Positions 20,919-28,758 of a DNA stretch of 64,000 bases are shown piece by piece. The notes below the pieces were generated by a model. The model ran no database searches. It saw only the letters and a list, made by a program, of their open reading frames with translations, and was not told where the DNA came from. A program made the translations under genes and the position numbers. The stretch comes from Cellulomonas marina (GTDB taxonomy: Bacteria > Actinomycetota > Actinomycetes > Actinomycetales > Cellulomonadaceae). The DNA lies in the NCBI RefSeq assembly GCF_900111925.1, contig NZ_FOKA01000011.1, forward strand, positions 93,278 through 157,277. Reading direction: 5' to 3'. Numbering within the stretch: position 1 is the first letter of the stretch; each line of letters starts with the position of its first letter.

Positions 20919-22007
20919 ATGAGCGCCACGGCCGGTCCCGCCGCCCGTCCCGACCCGCCGGGGTACGGCGGCACCGGGCAGGTGGAGGTGGGCCCCGCCC
21001 GCGGCGCGGGCACCGCGCACCTCCTCGTCGGGCACGAGCTGGGCGAGGAGGACCCGACCAACTCGCGCCGCCCGACCGGGTTCGCCGCGGTGTGGGCGGC
21101 CGTGCAACGGCTGCTGGCCGCCTGGAACCGCACCCGCGCCGCCCGCGCGAACGCGCGCTTCGGCCAGGCCGGCGGTGGCGTGCTCACCGGCGGCATCGCC
21201 TACTCCGCGCTGTTCTCCGTCGCCGCCGCGCTGACGCTCGGCTTCACGGTCCTCACCGCGGTGCTCGGCAACGACGTCGACCTGCGCGAGCGCATCGCGC
21301 GGGCGATCGACACCTCGCTGCCGGGCCTCGTCGCGGTCGACGGGTCGCAGGGGCTCGTGGACGTCGACGAGCTGCAGCTCAGCTCCCGGGGCGTCCTCGC
21401 CGGCGTCGTCGCCGCCGTGGTCCTGCTCGTGACGGCGACGAACGCGATGGCGGCCCTGCGCACCGCCGTCCGCGCGATGTTCGCCGCCCCGACGGCGGGC
21501 CAGAACCTCGTCGGCAGCAAGCTGCGCGAGCTGGTCGGCGTGGTGGGCATCGGTCTGGCGGTCGTCGTCTCCGCGCTGCTGGGCCTGGCGGTGACGACCG
21601 TCGTCGCCTGGCTGACCACGGTGCTCGGCGTCGGGGTGGGGGCCGGCGTCACGGCGGCCGTCGCGGGCGTCGCCGTCGCGTTCCTCGCCGACGCCGCGAC
21701 GTTCGTGCTCCTCGTGCGCGTCCTCGCCGCGCAGGACCCGCCGCGGCGCGACCTCCTGCAGGGAGCGGCCATCACCGGGCTGGGGCTCGGCGTCGTGCGC
21801 GTCCTGGGGACGTCTGCCGTGGCCGGCAGCGCCTCGCGCAACCCGCTGTTCGCGACCGCGGTCACCCTGGCGACGCTGCTGGTCTGGATCAACCTCATCT
21901 CCCGCATCGTCCTGCTGGCGGCCGCCTGGACGGCGGACCCGTCGCTGGAGGAGCTGCAGGGCGAGGGACCCGGCGCGCGCACGGCCGAGGGGCCGGCGGC
22001 CGGCTGA
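20919..22007 (+). CDS. YihY/virulence factor BrkB family membrane protein
   Basis: A 362-residue inner-membrane protein with about six helices. Landmarks are GGGVLTGGIAYSALFSVAAA at the first helix, GLVDVDELQLSSRGVLAGVV, and the C-terminal SRIVLLAAAWTADP. The family was once thought to contain RNase BN but is now regarded as membrane proteins of unknown, possibly transport, function. Gene order trpS-yihY-sdh matches mycobacteria (Rv3336c, Rv3335c, Rv3316-3319). Soluble N-terminal 60 residues are variable. The stop codon is inside the loop of a hairpin. Confidence 0.88.
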   Translation: MSATAGPAARPDPPGYGGTGQVEVGPARGAGTAHLLVGHELGEEDPTNSRRPTGFAAVWAAVQRLLAAWNRTRAARANARFGQAGGGVLTGGIAYSALFSVAAALTLGFTVLTAVLGNDVDLRERIARAIDTSLPGLVAVDGSQGLVDVDELQLSSRGVLAGVVAAVVLLVTATNAMAALRTAVRAMFAAPTAGQNLVGSKLRELVGVVGIGLAVVVSALLGLAVTTVVAWLTTVLGVGVGAGVTAAVAGVAVAFLADAATFVLLVRVLAAQDPPRRDLLQGAAITGLGLGVVRVLGTSAVAGSASRNPLFATAVTLATLLVWINLISRIVLLAAAWTADPSLEELQGEGPGARTAEGPAAG

Positions 22008-22021
22008 ACCGGCCACCGGCC
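21991..22021. terminator. Hairpin overlapping the YihY stop codon
   Basis: Arms GGCCGGCGGCCGG (21991-22003) and CCGGCCACCGGCC (22009-22021) pair with one mismatch around a CTGAA loop holding the stop. It lies between convergent genes. Confidence 0.5.
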
Positions 22022-22064
22022 CCTCGGGCTGGTGCTGCGCTGCTGAGGTGCGGCAGGTCGGGCG

Positions 22065-22880
22065 TCAGAAGGCGCGCGTGATCATCGCGCGCTTGACCTC
22101 CTGGATCGCCTTCGTGACCTCGATGCCGCGCGGGCACGCGTCCGTGCAGTTGAAGGTCGTCCGGCAGCGCCAGACGCCCTCCTTGTCGTTGAGGATCTCC
22201 AGGCGCTGGGCCCCGCCCTCGTCGCGGCTGTCGAAGATGAAGCGGTGCGCGTTGACGATCGCGGCCGGGCCGAAGTACTGGCCGTCGGTCCAGAAGACGG
22301 GGCAGCTCGTCGTGCAGGCTGCGCAGAGGATGCACTTCGTCGTGTCGTCGAAGCGCGCCCGCTGCTCGGAGGACTGCAGGCGCTCCTTCGTCGGCTCCTG
22401 CCCGGAGGTGACGAGGAACGGCATGATCTCGCGGTAGGAGGCGAAGAACGGCTCCATGTCGACGACGAGGTCCTTGAGCACCGGCAGGCCCTTGATGGGC
22501 TCGACGACGATCGGCTTGGACAGGTCGAGGTCCTTCAGCAGCGTCTTGCACGCCAGCCGGTTGCGGCCGTTGATCCGCATGGCGTCCGATCCGCAGACGC
22601 CGTGGGCGCAGGAACGGCGGAAGGTGAGCGAGCCGTCGTGCTCCCACTTCACCTTGTGCAGCGCGTCCAGCACACGGTCCGTGCCGTACATCGTCAGCGT
22701 GAACTCGTCCCAGCGGGCGTCGCCGGGCGCGTCGCCACCGACCTCCTGCTCGGCGGGCGCGGCGTCGTCGGGCGGCAGGTAGCGCTGCACCCGCAGCGTG
22801 ACCTGGAAGCTCGGCACCTCGCCCATCTCGGACCTGGCGCCGCTCGTCGTGGCGCTCGTGTTCTCCAGGGTGGCGGTCAT
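22065..22880 (-). CDS. sdhB: Succinate dehydrogenase iron-sulfur subunit
   Basis: A 271-residue membrane-associated subunit carrying electrons from FAD to quinone. The 2Fe-2S domain has SCAHGVCGSDAM and the C-terminal domain has CILCAACTTSCPVFW and FNCTDACPRGIEVTKAI for the 4Fe-4S and 3Fe-4S clusters. N-terminal 60 residues include an acidic low-complexity insert. ATG 22880 shares one base with the sdhA stop (TGATG). Last gene of sdhCDAB. Confidence 0.96.
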   Translation of the reverse strand: MTATLENTSATTSGARSEMGEVPSFQVTLRVQRYLPPDDAAPAEQEVGGDAPGDARWDEFTLTMYGTDRVLDALHKVKWEHDGSLTFRRSCAHGVCGSDAMRINGRNRLACKTLLKDLDLSKPIVVEPIKGLPVLKDLVVDMEPFFASYREIMPFLVTSGQEPTKERLQSSEQRARFDDTTKCILCAACTTSCPVFWTDGQYFGPAAIVNAHRFIFDSRDEGGAQRLEILNDKEGVWRCRTTFNCTDACPRGIEVTKAIQEVKRAMITRAF

Positions 22881-24715
22881 CAGTACTTGCGCTCCATGGG
22901 CTGGTACCGGGTCATGGTGACGGGCTTGGACCCCAGGACCACGCGGTAGTCGTCGAAGTCGGTGCTCCCGCTGAACACCCCGTCGCGGTCCCCGCCGGCG
23001 TCCTCGACCGGGACGGTCAGGGGACGGCGGTAGACCATCGTGTGGCGCATGTACTGCGCGTCGTCGCGGTGCGGGAAGTCCTCGCGGAAGTGCCCCCCGC
23101 GCGACTCGTCGCGGTTGAGCGCACCCACCAGGACCGTCTCGGAGATGTCGAGCAGGAAGCCCAGCTCGACGGCCTCGAGGAGGTCGGTGTTGAAGGCGCG
23201 GCTCTTGTCCTGCACGGACACGCTGGCGAACCGCTTGCGCAGGCCGCGCAGGTCCGCCAGGGCCTGCTCGAGGGACTCCTTCGTGCGGAACACCTGGGCG
23301 TTGGCGTCCATCGTGTCCTGCAGCGCCTTGCGCAGGTCGCCCACGCGCTCGCCGTCGGGCCGGGTCCGGATGTCCTCGAGCTCGGCCTGGACGAGCCCGG
23401 CGGGGCCCTCGGGCAGCTCGACCCACGGGGCGCCGACCGCGTACTCCGCCGCCGAGATGCCGGCGCGCTTGCCGAACACGTTGATGTCGAGCAGCGAGTT
23501 GGTGCCCAGGCGGTTGGAGCCGTGGACGCTCACGCACGCCACCTCGCCCGCGGCGTAGAGCCCACGGATGACGTCGGTCTCGTTGCGCAGGACCTCGCCC
23601 GCGATGTTCGTCGGCACGCCGCCCATCGCGTAGTGCGCGGTGGGGTAGACGGGGACGGGCTCCGTGTAGGGCTCGATGCCCAGGTACGTCCGCGCGAACT
23701 CGGTGATGTCCGGCAGCTTGGCGTCGATGTGCGCGGGCTCGAGGTGCGTGAGGTCCAGCAGGACGTAGTCCTTGTTCGGCCCCGCGCCGCGGCCCTCGCG
23801 CACCTCGTTCGCCATGGACCGGGCCACGATGTCGCGCGGCGCCAGGTCCTTGATGGTGGGGGCGTAGCGCTCCATGAAGCGCTCGCCCTCGGAGTTGCGC
23901 AGGATCGCGCCCTCGCCGCGGGCCGCCTCCGACAGGAGGATGCCGAGGCCGGCCAGGCCCGTCGGGTGGAACTGGAAGAACTCCATGTCCTCCAGCGGGA
24001 TGCCGCGGCGGTACGCCAGCGCCATGCCGTCACCGGTGAGGGTGTGCGCGTTCGAGGTGGTCTTGTAGATGCGGCCGGCGCCACCCGTGGCGAGCACGAC
24101 CGACTTCGCGCGGAAGACGTGGATCTCGCCCGTCGCCAGCTCGTACGCGACGACGCCCGCGACCGACACCTCCTCGCCGTCGGGCACGGCGTGCCCCGCG
24201 AGGTCGTGGTCGACGAGCAGGTCGAGGACGTAGAACTCGTTGAAGAAATCCACGTCGTTCTTCACGCACTGCTGGTACAGCGTCTGCAGGATCATGTGCC
24301 CCGTGCGGTCCGCCGCGTAGCAGGACCGGCGCACGGCCGCCTCGCCGTGGTTGCGGGTGTGACCGCCGAAGCGGCGCTGGTCGATCCGGCCCTCGGGCGT
24401 CCGGTTGAAGGGCAGGCCCATCTTCTCGAGGTCGAGGACGGCGTCGATGGCCTCCTTGGCCATGACCTCCGCGGCGTCCTGGTCGACGAGGTAGTCGCCG
24501 CCCTTGACCGTGTCGAAGGTGTGCCACTCCCAGTTGTCCTCCTCGACGTTGGCCAGCGCGGCGCACATGCCGCCCTGGGCCGCGCCGGTGTGGGACCGCG
24601 TCGGGTAGAGCTTGGTGATGACCGCGGTCCGCGTGCGGACGGAGGACTCGAGGGCGGCCCGCATGCCGGCGCCGCCTGCGCCGACGATGAGGACGTCGTA
24701 CTGGTGGGTCTGCAT
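22880..24715 (-). CDS. sdhA: Succinate dehydrogenase flavoprotein subunit
   Basis: A 611-residue FAD protein oxidising succinate to fumarate in the TCA cycle and respiratory chain. The dinucleotide site is VLIVGAGGAGMRAAL at the N-terminus, SHTGAAQGGM holds the His that binds FAD covalently, and HPTGLAGLGILLSEAARGEG with RHTMVYRRPL carry substrate-binding residues. ATG 24715 has only a weak AGAGAAGAG upstream and lies 86 bp after sdhD, a gap that contains no other gene. SdhA and SdhB are coupled by overlapping codons. Confidence 0.96.
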   Translation of the reverse strand: MQTHQYDVLIVGAGGAGMRAALESSVRTRTAVITKLYPTRSHTGAAQGGMCAALANVEEDNWEWHTFDTVKGGDYLVDQDAAEVMAKEAIDAVLDLEKMGLPFNRTPEGRIDQRRFGGHTRNHGEAAVRRSCYAADRTGHMILQTLYQQCVKNDVDFFNEFYVLDLLVDHDLAGHAVPDGEEVSVAGVVAYELATGEIHVFRAKSVVLATGGAGRIYKTTSNAHTLTGDGMALAYRRGIPLEDMEFFQFHPTGLAGLGILLSEAARGEGAILRNSEGERFMERYAPTIKDLAPRDIVARSMANEVREGRGAGPNKDYVLLDLTHLEPAHIDAKLPDITEFARTYLGIEPYTEPVPVYPTAHYAMGGVPTNIAGEVLRNETDVIRGLYAAGEVACVSVHGSNRLGTNSLLDINVFGKRAGISAAEYAVGAPWVELPEGPAGLVQAELEDIRTRPDGERVGDLRKALQDTMDANAQVFRTKESLEQALADLRGLRKRFASVSVQDKSRAFNTDLLEAVELGFLLDISETVLVGALNRDESRGGHFREDFPHRDDAQYMRHTMVYRRPLTVPVEDAGGDRDGVFSGSTDFDDYRVVLGSKPVTMTRYQPMERKY

Positions 24716-24801
24716 CGGTGTGCCGGGCTCTTCTCTGCGATCGGGTGCGCGCCGGGGGTGACGGTGCGCCGGGAGGGTGGGGCGGAGGTCGTCCGCCGCC
24801 G

Positions 24802-25269
24802 TCAGATGTCGCTGCAGAAGCTCGGCAGCAGGTCCGCCGGGGCGCCGACGGGGCACGGGTCGAAGGTGAAGATCACGAGCGTGCCGAGCACCACGACGAC
24901 CGCGAACGCGAGGTACAGCGCGCTCTTGAGCACCAGCCGGGTGCGGTCCTTCTCGGCGTAGTCGTTGATGATCGTCCGCATCCCGTTCGTGCCGTGGATC
25001 ATCGCGAGCCACAGCATCGTCAGGTCCCAGACCTGCCAGAACGGCGTCGCCCACTTGCCCGCGACGAACGCGAAGTCGATCTGGCTGACGCCCTCGCCCA
25101 CGACGAGGTTGGAGATGAGGTGGGCGAAGATCAGGACGAGCAGCAGCACGCCGGACACGCGCATGAACACCCAGGCGTACAGCTCGGTGTTGCCGCGGGT
25201 GCTGCGACGGCCGGGGCCGCTGCGCGGGATGCGCGGGGCCTTCGGGTCGGCGATGACGGTCACGGTCAC
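24802..25269 (-). CDS. sdhD: Succinate dehydrogenase hydrophobic membrane anchor subunit
   Basis: A 155-residue protein with three membrane helices (about 40-62, 82-102, 118-140). FMRVSGVLLLVLIFAHLISN contains the likely heme/quinone-region His and Arg; WLAMIHGTNGMRTIINDYAE has the second conserved His and the tyrosine motif. GTG 25269 overlaps the sdhC stop (GTGA) and follows a G-rich ribosome site. It anchors SdhAB and forms the quinone site together with SdhC. Confidence 0.92.
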   Translation of the reverse strand: MTVTVIADPKAPRIPRSGPGRRSTRGNTELYAWVFMRVSGVLLLVLIFAHLISNLVVGEGVSQIDFAFVAGKWATPFWQVWDLTMLWLAMIHGTNGMRTIINDYAEKDRTRLVLKSALYLAFAVVVVLGTLVIFTFDPCPVGAPADLLPSFCSDI

Positions 25270-25697
25270 TCCCCCCCGAAGACGTGCATGAGGTGCCGCG
25301 GCAGGAAGCCGGCCATGAGGACGACGAGCAGCCCCAGCACGACCCACAGCATCGCCCGCTGGCGGCGCACGCCCTGGGACCAGAAGTCCACGAGCATGAT
25401 CCGCACGCCGTTGAGCGCGTGGAAGACGATGGCGACGACGAGGCCGGCCTCGGCCAGGCCCATCACCGGGTTCTTGTACGTCCCGATGACCGCGTTGTAA
25501 GCCTCCGGCGAGACGCGGACGAGCGAGGTGTCCAGGACGTGCACGAGGAGGAAGAAGAAGATCGACACCCCCGTGATGCGGTGCGCGACCCAGGACCACA
25601 TGCCCCCGGCGCCGCGGTAGAGGGTCCCCGGACCCTGGCGTCGCGAGGACGCCGCCGGGGCGGGCACCCGGCTCGGGGTGGACTGCGCTGTAGCCAC
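25266..25697 (-). CDS. sdhC: Succinate dehydrogenase cytochrome b556 subunit
   Basis: A 143-residue three-helix membrane subunit. SWVAHRITGVSIFFFLLVHV is the conserved SdhC signature with heme-ligand His, and VAIVFHALNGVRIMLVDFW is the third-helix counterpart. GTG 25697 is preceded by AGGAGG (25711-25706) at 8 nt, the strongest ribosome site of the operon. First gene of sdhCDAB; a 272-bp divergent region separates it from manC and holds a probable promoter and a CRP-like site. Confidence 0.93.
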   Translation of the reverse strand: MATAQSTPSRVPAPAASSRRQGPGTLYRGAGGMWSWVAHRITGVSIFFFLLVHVLDTSLVRVSPEAYNAVIGTYKNPVMGLAEAGLVVAIVFHALNGVRIMLVDFWSQGVRRQRAMLWVVLGLLVVLMAGFLPRHLMHVFGGE

Positions 25698-25753
25698 GGG
25701 TACGGCCTCCTGGCACTTCGGGCGACGTCGGCGTCGACGTGTTGTCGGAGTCC

Positions 25754-25759
25754 ATCGTA
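25754..25759 (-). promoter_or_regulatory. -10 box of the sdhCDAB operon
   Basis: TACGAT on the minus strand, predicting a start near 25747 and a leader of about 50 nt with a strong ribosome site. The -35 is weak, which would fit an activated promoter. Confidence 0.45.
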
Positions 25760-25819
25760 GGACCGCCGCGGGGCACGGTTGCCGTCCCCACCAGGGACGG
25801 TCGTCCCCCTTTCGCCCTT

Positions 25820-25835
25820 TGTGAAGAATCCCACA
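25820..25835. promoter_or_regulatory. CRP/GlxR-like palindrome between sdhC and manC
   Basis: TGTGA-AGAATC-CCACA matches TGTGA-N6-TCACA at 9 of 10 positions and sits in an AT-richer patch. It is centred about 80 bp upstream of the predicted sdh transcription start and about 142 bp from the manC start. Confidence 0.5.
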
Positions 25836-25956
25836 AGGTCCTCTCAGGTGCGGCGACGACCGGGCCCGGGCGGGCGGCGCCGCCGAGGGCGGCCGGAGGC
25901 CCCCGACGTGTCCCGGACCACGCGTCGACCTGCCCGTCCCGCCGGGGGGCCTTCGC

Positions 25957-25962
25957 TAGATT
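25957..25962 (+). promoter_or_regulatory. -10 box, leaderless manC promoter
   Basis: TAGATT ends 7 nt before the ATG at 25970. Confidence 0.6.
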
Positions 25963-25969
25963 GCGCGGC

Positions 25970-27121
25970 ATGTCGAGCCCCGTCGCGTCTGACGCCGTCC
26001 CCGCCGCCGGCCCCGTCCCCGGCTTCCACGCCGTCGTGCCGGCGGGCGGTGCGGGCACGCGCCTGTGGCCGCTCTCGCGCGCCGGGCACCCCAAGTTCCT
26101 CCTCGACCTCACGGGCTCGGGGCGCACCCTGCTCCAGGCCACGGTGGACCGCCTCGCGCCGCTGACCGGCCCGGGCGGCGTGCTCGTCGTGACAGGTGCG
26201 CGGCACGCGGAGGCGGTGGCCGCCCAGCTCCCCGAGGTAGGTGCCGAGGACGTGCTGGCCGAGCCCTCGCCGCGCGACTCCATGGCCGCCATCGGGCTCG
26301 CCGCGGCGGTGCTCGTCGAGCGGCACGGCGAGGACGTCGTGCTCGGCTCGTTCGCCGCCGACCACGTCATCAGCGGCGGGGAGCTCTTCGCGCAGGCCGT
26401 CCGCGACGGCGTCGCCGGTGCGCGGGCAGGCTACGTCGTCACCATCGGCATCGGCGCCACCGAGCCGTCGACGGCCTTCGGCTACGTGCGCGCCGGGGCC
26501 CCGCTCGGGCTCGACGACGCGCCGGCCGTCCGTCACGTCGTCGGCTTCACGGAGAAGCCCGACGCGGAGACCGCGGCGCAGTACCTGGCGACGGGGGAGT
26601 ACTCCTGGAACGCGGGCATGTTCATCGTGAAGGCCACCGTGCTGCTGGACCACCTGGCCGCCCAGCTGCCGACCCTGCACGACGGGCTGCGGCGCATCGC
26701 GGCGGCCTGGTCCGGCCCGGACCGCGAGGCCGTGCTGGCGGAGGTGTGGCCCGGCCTGACGAAGATCGCGATCGACCACGCCATCGCCGAGCCCGTGGCG
26801 GCGGCGGGCGGCGTCGCCGTCGTCCCCGGCGCCTTCGGCTGGGACGACATCGGCGACTTCGCCTCGCTGGCGGCGATGCTGCCGGCGGGTGAGCAGGGGG
26901 GCCCGACGCTCGGCGACGAGGCGTTGGTGCAGCGGCTGTCCGGCGCGGAGGACGCCTTCGTCGCCCCCGCCGCCGGTCGCGTCGTCAGCGTCCTCGGCGT
27001 GCCGGACGCCGTCGTCGTCGACACCCCGGACGCGCTCCTCGTGACGACGCGGGGGCACGCCCAGGCCGTCAAGCAGGCGGTCGACGGCTGGCGGGGACGC
27101 GGACGCGAGGACCTGCTCTGA
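25970..27121 (+). CDS. manC: Mannose-1-phosphate guanylyltransferase
   Basis: A 383-residue nucleotidyltransferase making GDP-mannose from mannose-1-phosphate and GTP, the donor for glycan and lipid mannosylation. The signature PAGGAGTRLWPLSRAGHPKF begins near residue 24; VGFTEKPDAETA and SWNAGMFIVKATVLLDHL are further family motifs. It lacks the C-terminal phosphomannose isomerase domain of bifunctional enzymes. The ATG at 25970 is apparently leaderless. GDP-mannose made here could feed the PIG-V type transferase at 10.7 kb via polyprenyl-phosphate mannose. Divergent from sdhC. Confidence 0.92.
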   Translation: MSSPVASDAVPAAGPVPGFHAVVPAGGAGTRLWPLSRAGHPKFLLDLTGSGRTLLQATVDRLAPLTGPGGVLVVTGARHAEAVAAQLPEVGAEDVLAEPSPRDSMAAIGLAAAVLVERHGEDVVLGSFAADHVISGGELFAQAVRDGVAGARAGYVVTIGIGATEPSTAFGYVRAGAPLGLDDAPAVRHVVGFTEKPDAETAAQYLATGEYSWNAGMFIVKATVLLDHLAAQLPTLHDGLRRIAAAWSGPDREAVLAEVWPGLTKIAIDHAIAEPVAAAGGVAVVPGAFGWDDIGDFASLAAMLPAGEQGGPTLGDEALVQRLSGAEDAFVAPAAGRVVSVLGVPDAVVVDTPDALLVTTRGHAQAVKQAVDGWRGRGREDLL

Positions 27122-27125
27122 CTCC

Positions 27126-27131
27126 TAGGCT
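27126..27131 (+). promoter_or_regulatory. -10 box, leaderless amidohydrolase promoter
   Basis: TAGGCT ends 6 nt before GTG 27138 and begins 4 nt after the manC stop. Confidence 0.6.
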
Positions 27132-27137
27132 CGACCC

Positions 27138-28388
27138 GTGACCACCACCGCCGGCGCCGGGACGCCCGTCGCCCCCGTCGTCGCCCCGGACGTGCCGTCC
27201 GCGGACCCGGAGGTGCGCTCGCTCGTCGCGGCGGTGGGGGGCCTGCGCGACGAGCTCGTCGCCCTCCGGCGGGACCTGCACGCCCACCCCGAGCTCGCAC
27301 GCCTGGAGGAGCGGACGACCGCCGTCCTCCTCGCGCGGCTGCGCGCCGCGGGTCTCCTCCCGCGCGCGCTGCCCGGCTCGGGCCTGGTGTGCGACCTCGG
27401 GGACGCCCGGCCCGGCACCCGGCGGGTCGCGCTGCGCGCGGACCTCGACGCGCTGCCGGTGCAGGACGCGTGCGGCCTGCCGTGGGCCTCGACGGTCCGC
27501 GGGGTCGCGCACGCGTGCGGCCACGACGTGCACACCGCGGCGGTGCTGGGCGCGGGGCTCGCGCTCGCCCGGCTCGCCGCGGAGGGGGTCGCCGTGCCCG
27601 GCGTGCGGCTGGTGTTCCAGCCCGCGGAGGAGGTGCAGCCGGGCGGGTCGCTGGACGTCATCGCCGCCGGGGGCCTCGACGGCGTCGGGCAGATCTTCGC
27701 CGTGCACTGCGACCCCAAGCTGGACGTGGGGCACGTCGGCACCCGCATCGGCCCCATCACGTCCGCCAGCGACGAGGTGACGGTCACCCTGACCGGGGCC
27801 GGCGGGCACACGTCGCGCCCCCACCTGACCGGGGACGTCGTCTACGCGCTGGGCCAGGTCATCACGCAGGTCCCCGCGATCCTCGGGCGGCGCCTCGACC
27901 CCCGCTCGGGGGTCAACCTCACGTGGGGTGCGGTGCAGGCCGGGCAGGCGCCGAACGCGATCCCGGGCCGCGGCGCCCTGCGCGGCACCCTGCGGTGCCT
28001 GGACGTGCGCGCGTGGGAGAAGGCGTCGGAGGTGTTCCACGCGGCGGTGGAGCAGGTGGTGCTGCCCTACGACGTGGGCGTGGAGATCCACCACCAGCGC
28101 GGCGTGCCGCCCGTGGAGAACCACGCCCGCTCGACCGGCGTCCTCGAGGCGGCGGCGCGCGACGTGCTGGGCCCGGCCGCGGTCGAGCTGACGGAGCAGT
28201 CGCTGGGCGGCGAGGACTTCGCGTGGTACCTCACGAAGGTGCCCGGCGCCATGGCGCGGCTCGGCACGCGGACCCCGGGCGGGCGCACCTACGACATCCA
28301 CCAGGGCGACCTGCGCGTCGACGAGCGGGCCGTCGAGGCGGGCGCCCTGCTCCTGGCGCGCGCCGCGCTGCTCGCCGGGCGGTCCTGA
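27138..28388 (+). CDS. M20D family amidohydrolase (N-acyl amino acid hydrolase-like)
   Basis: A 416-residue metalloamidase of the hippurate/IAA-amino-acid hydrolase group. Motifs: RRDLHAHPELARLEERT, ALRADLDALPVQD, HACGHDVHTAAVLGAG (metal His/Asp pair), FQPAEEVQPGG (catalytic Glu), and GGEDFAWYL near the C-terminus. Its location among nucleoside salvage genes agrees with mycobacterial amiA1/amiB1 beside deoD (Rv3305c-Rv3307), and those are similar M20 enzymes. The natural substrate is unknown. The start is GTG 27138, leaderless. Confidence 0.88.
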   Translation: MTTTAGAGTPVAPVVAPDVPSADPEVRSLVAAVGGLRDELVALRRDLHAHPELARLEERTTAVLLARLRAAGLLPRALPGSGLVCDLGDARPGTRRVALRADLDALPVQDACGLPWASTVRGVAHACGHDVHTAAVLGAGLALARLAAEGVAVPGVRLVFQPAEEVQPGGSLDVIAAGGLDGVGQIFAVHCDPKLDVGHVGTRIGPITSASDEVTVTLTGAGGHTSRPHLTGDVVYALGQVITQVPAILGRRLDPRSGVNLTWGAVQAGQAPNAIPGRGALRGTLRCLDVRAWEKASEVFHAAVEQVVLPYDVGVEIHHQRGVPPVENHARSTGVLEAAARDVLGPAAVELTEQSLGGEDFAWYLTKVPGAMARLGTRTPGGRTYDIHQGDLRVDERAVEAGALLLARAALLAGRS

Positions 28389-28758
28389 CCGCCGTCGGCG
28401 GCCGGCGTCACCGGGGGCGTCGTCGTGGCGTCACCCGGACGTGCGGCCCCCGGCGGCGCCGATGTTCCAAGTCGGTAACAGAACCGGCCCGTGACGTCGC
28501 CGTAACCTCCCGGTGACAGCGGGCTCACTAAGGTCGGCGTCGATCGGCGCGGGCGGGGAGACCCGGGCGGGACGCCCCACGGGCGGTCCCGCCGGGGCGG
28601 CAGGACCCCGCGCCGGGGTAGGAGCGGCCTGCCCGCACGACTACGCTCGTGCAGCCGGGCGCGCCGTGCGAGCACAGCACCGCGAGCACACCGATCGCGA
28701 CCCGGCTGCGGGTCGTCGACGGGGACGACTGTCCGAGGACGGAAACAGGAGTGACGAC
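28389..28758. other. 370-bp regulatory region before the nucleoside transporter
   Basis: No gene was found here on either strand. It contains a lower-GC patch (28470-28540), four 11-bp-spaced direct repeats (28474-28517), a TAAGGT -10 candidate at 28529-28534 with no good -35, and about 225 nt of leader before the lipoprotein gene. No recognised riboswitch. Confidence 0.6.
28474..28517 (-). promoter_or_regulatory. Four 11-bp direct repeats, PhoP-box-like
   Basis: Read on the minus strand the units are GTCACCGGGAG, GTTACGGCGAC, GTCACGGGCCG and GTTCTGTTACC, exactly 11 nt apart. The period and GT-CAC core resemble actinobacterial PhoP boxes, though the match to the Streptomyces consensus is partial. 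It lies directly upstream of the TAAGGT box at 28529. Confidence 0.45.
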
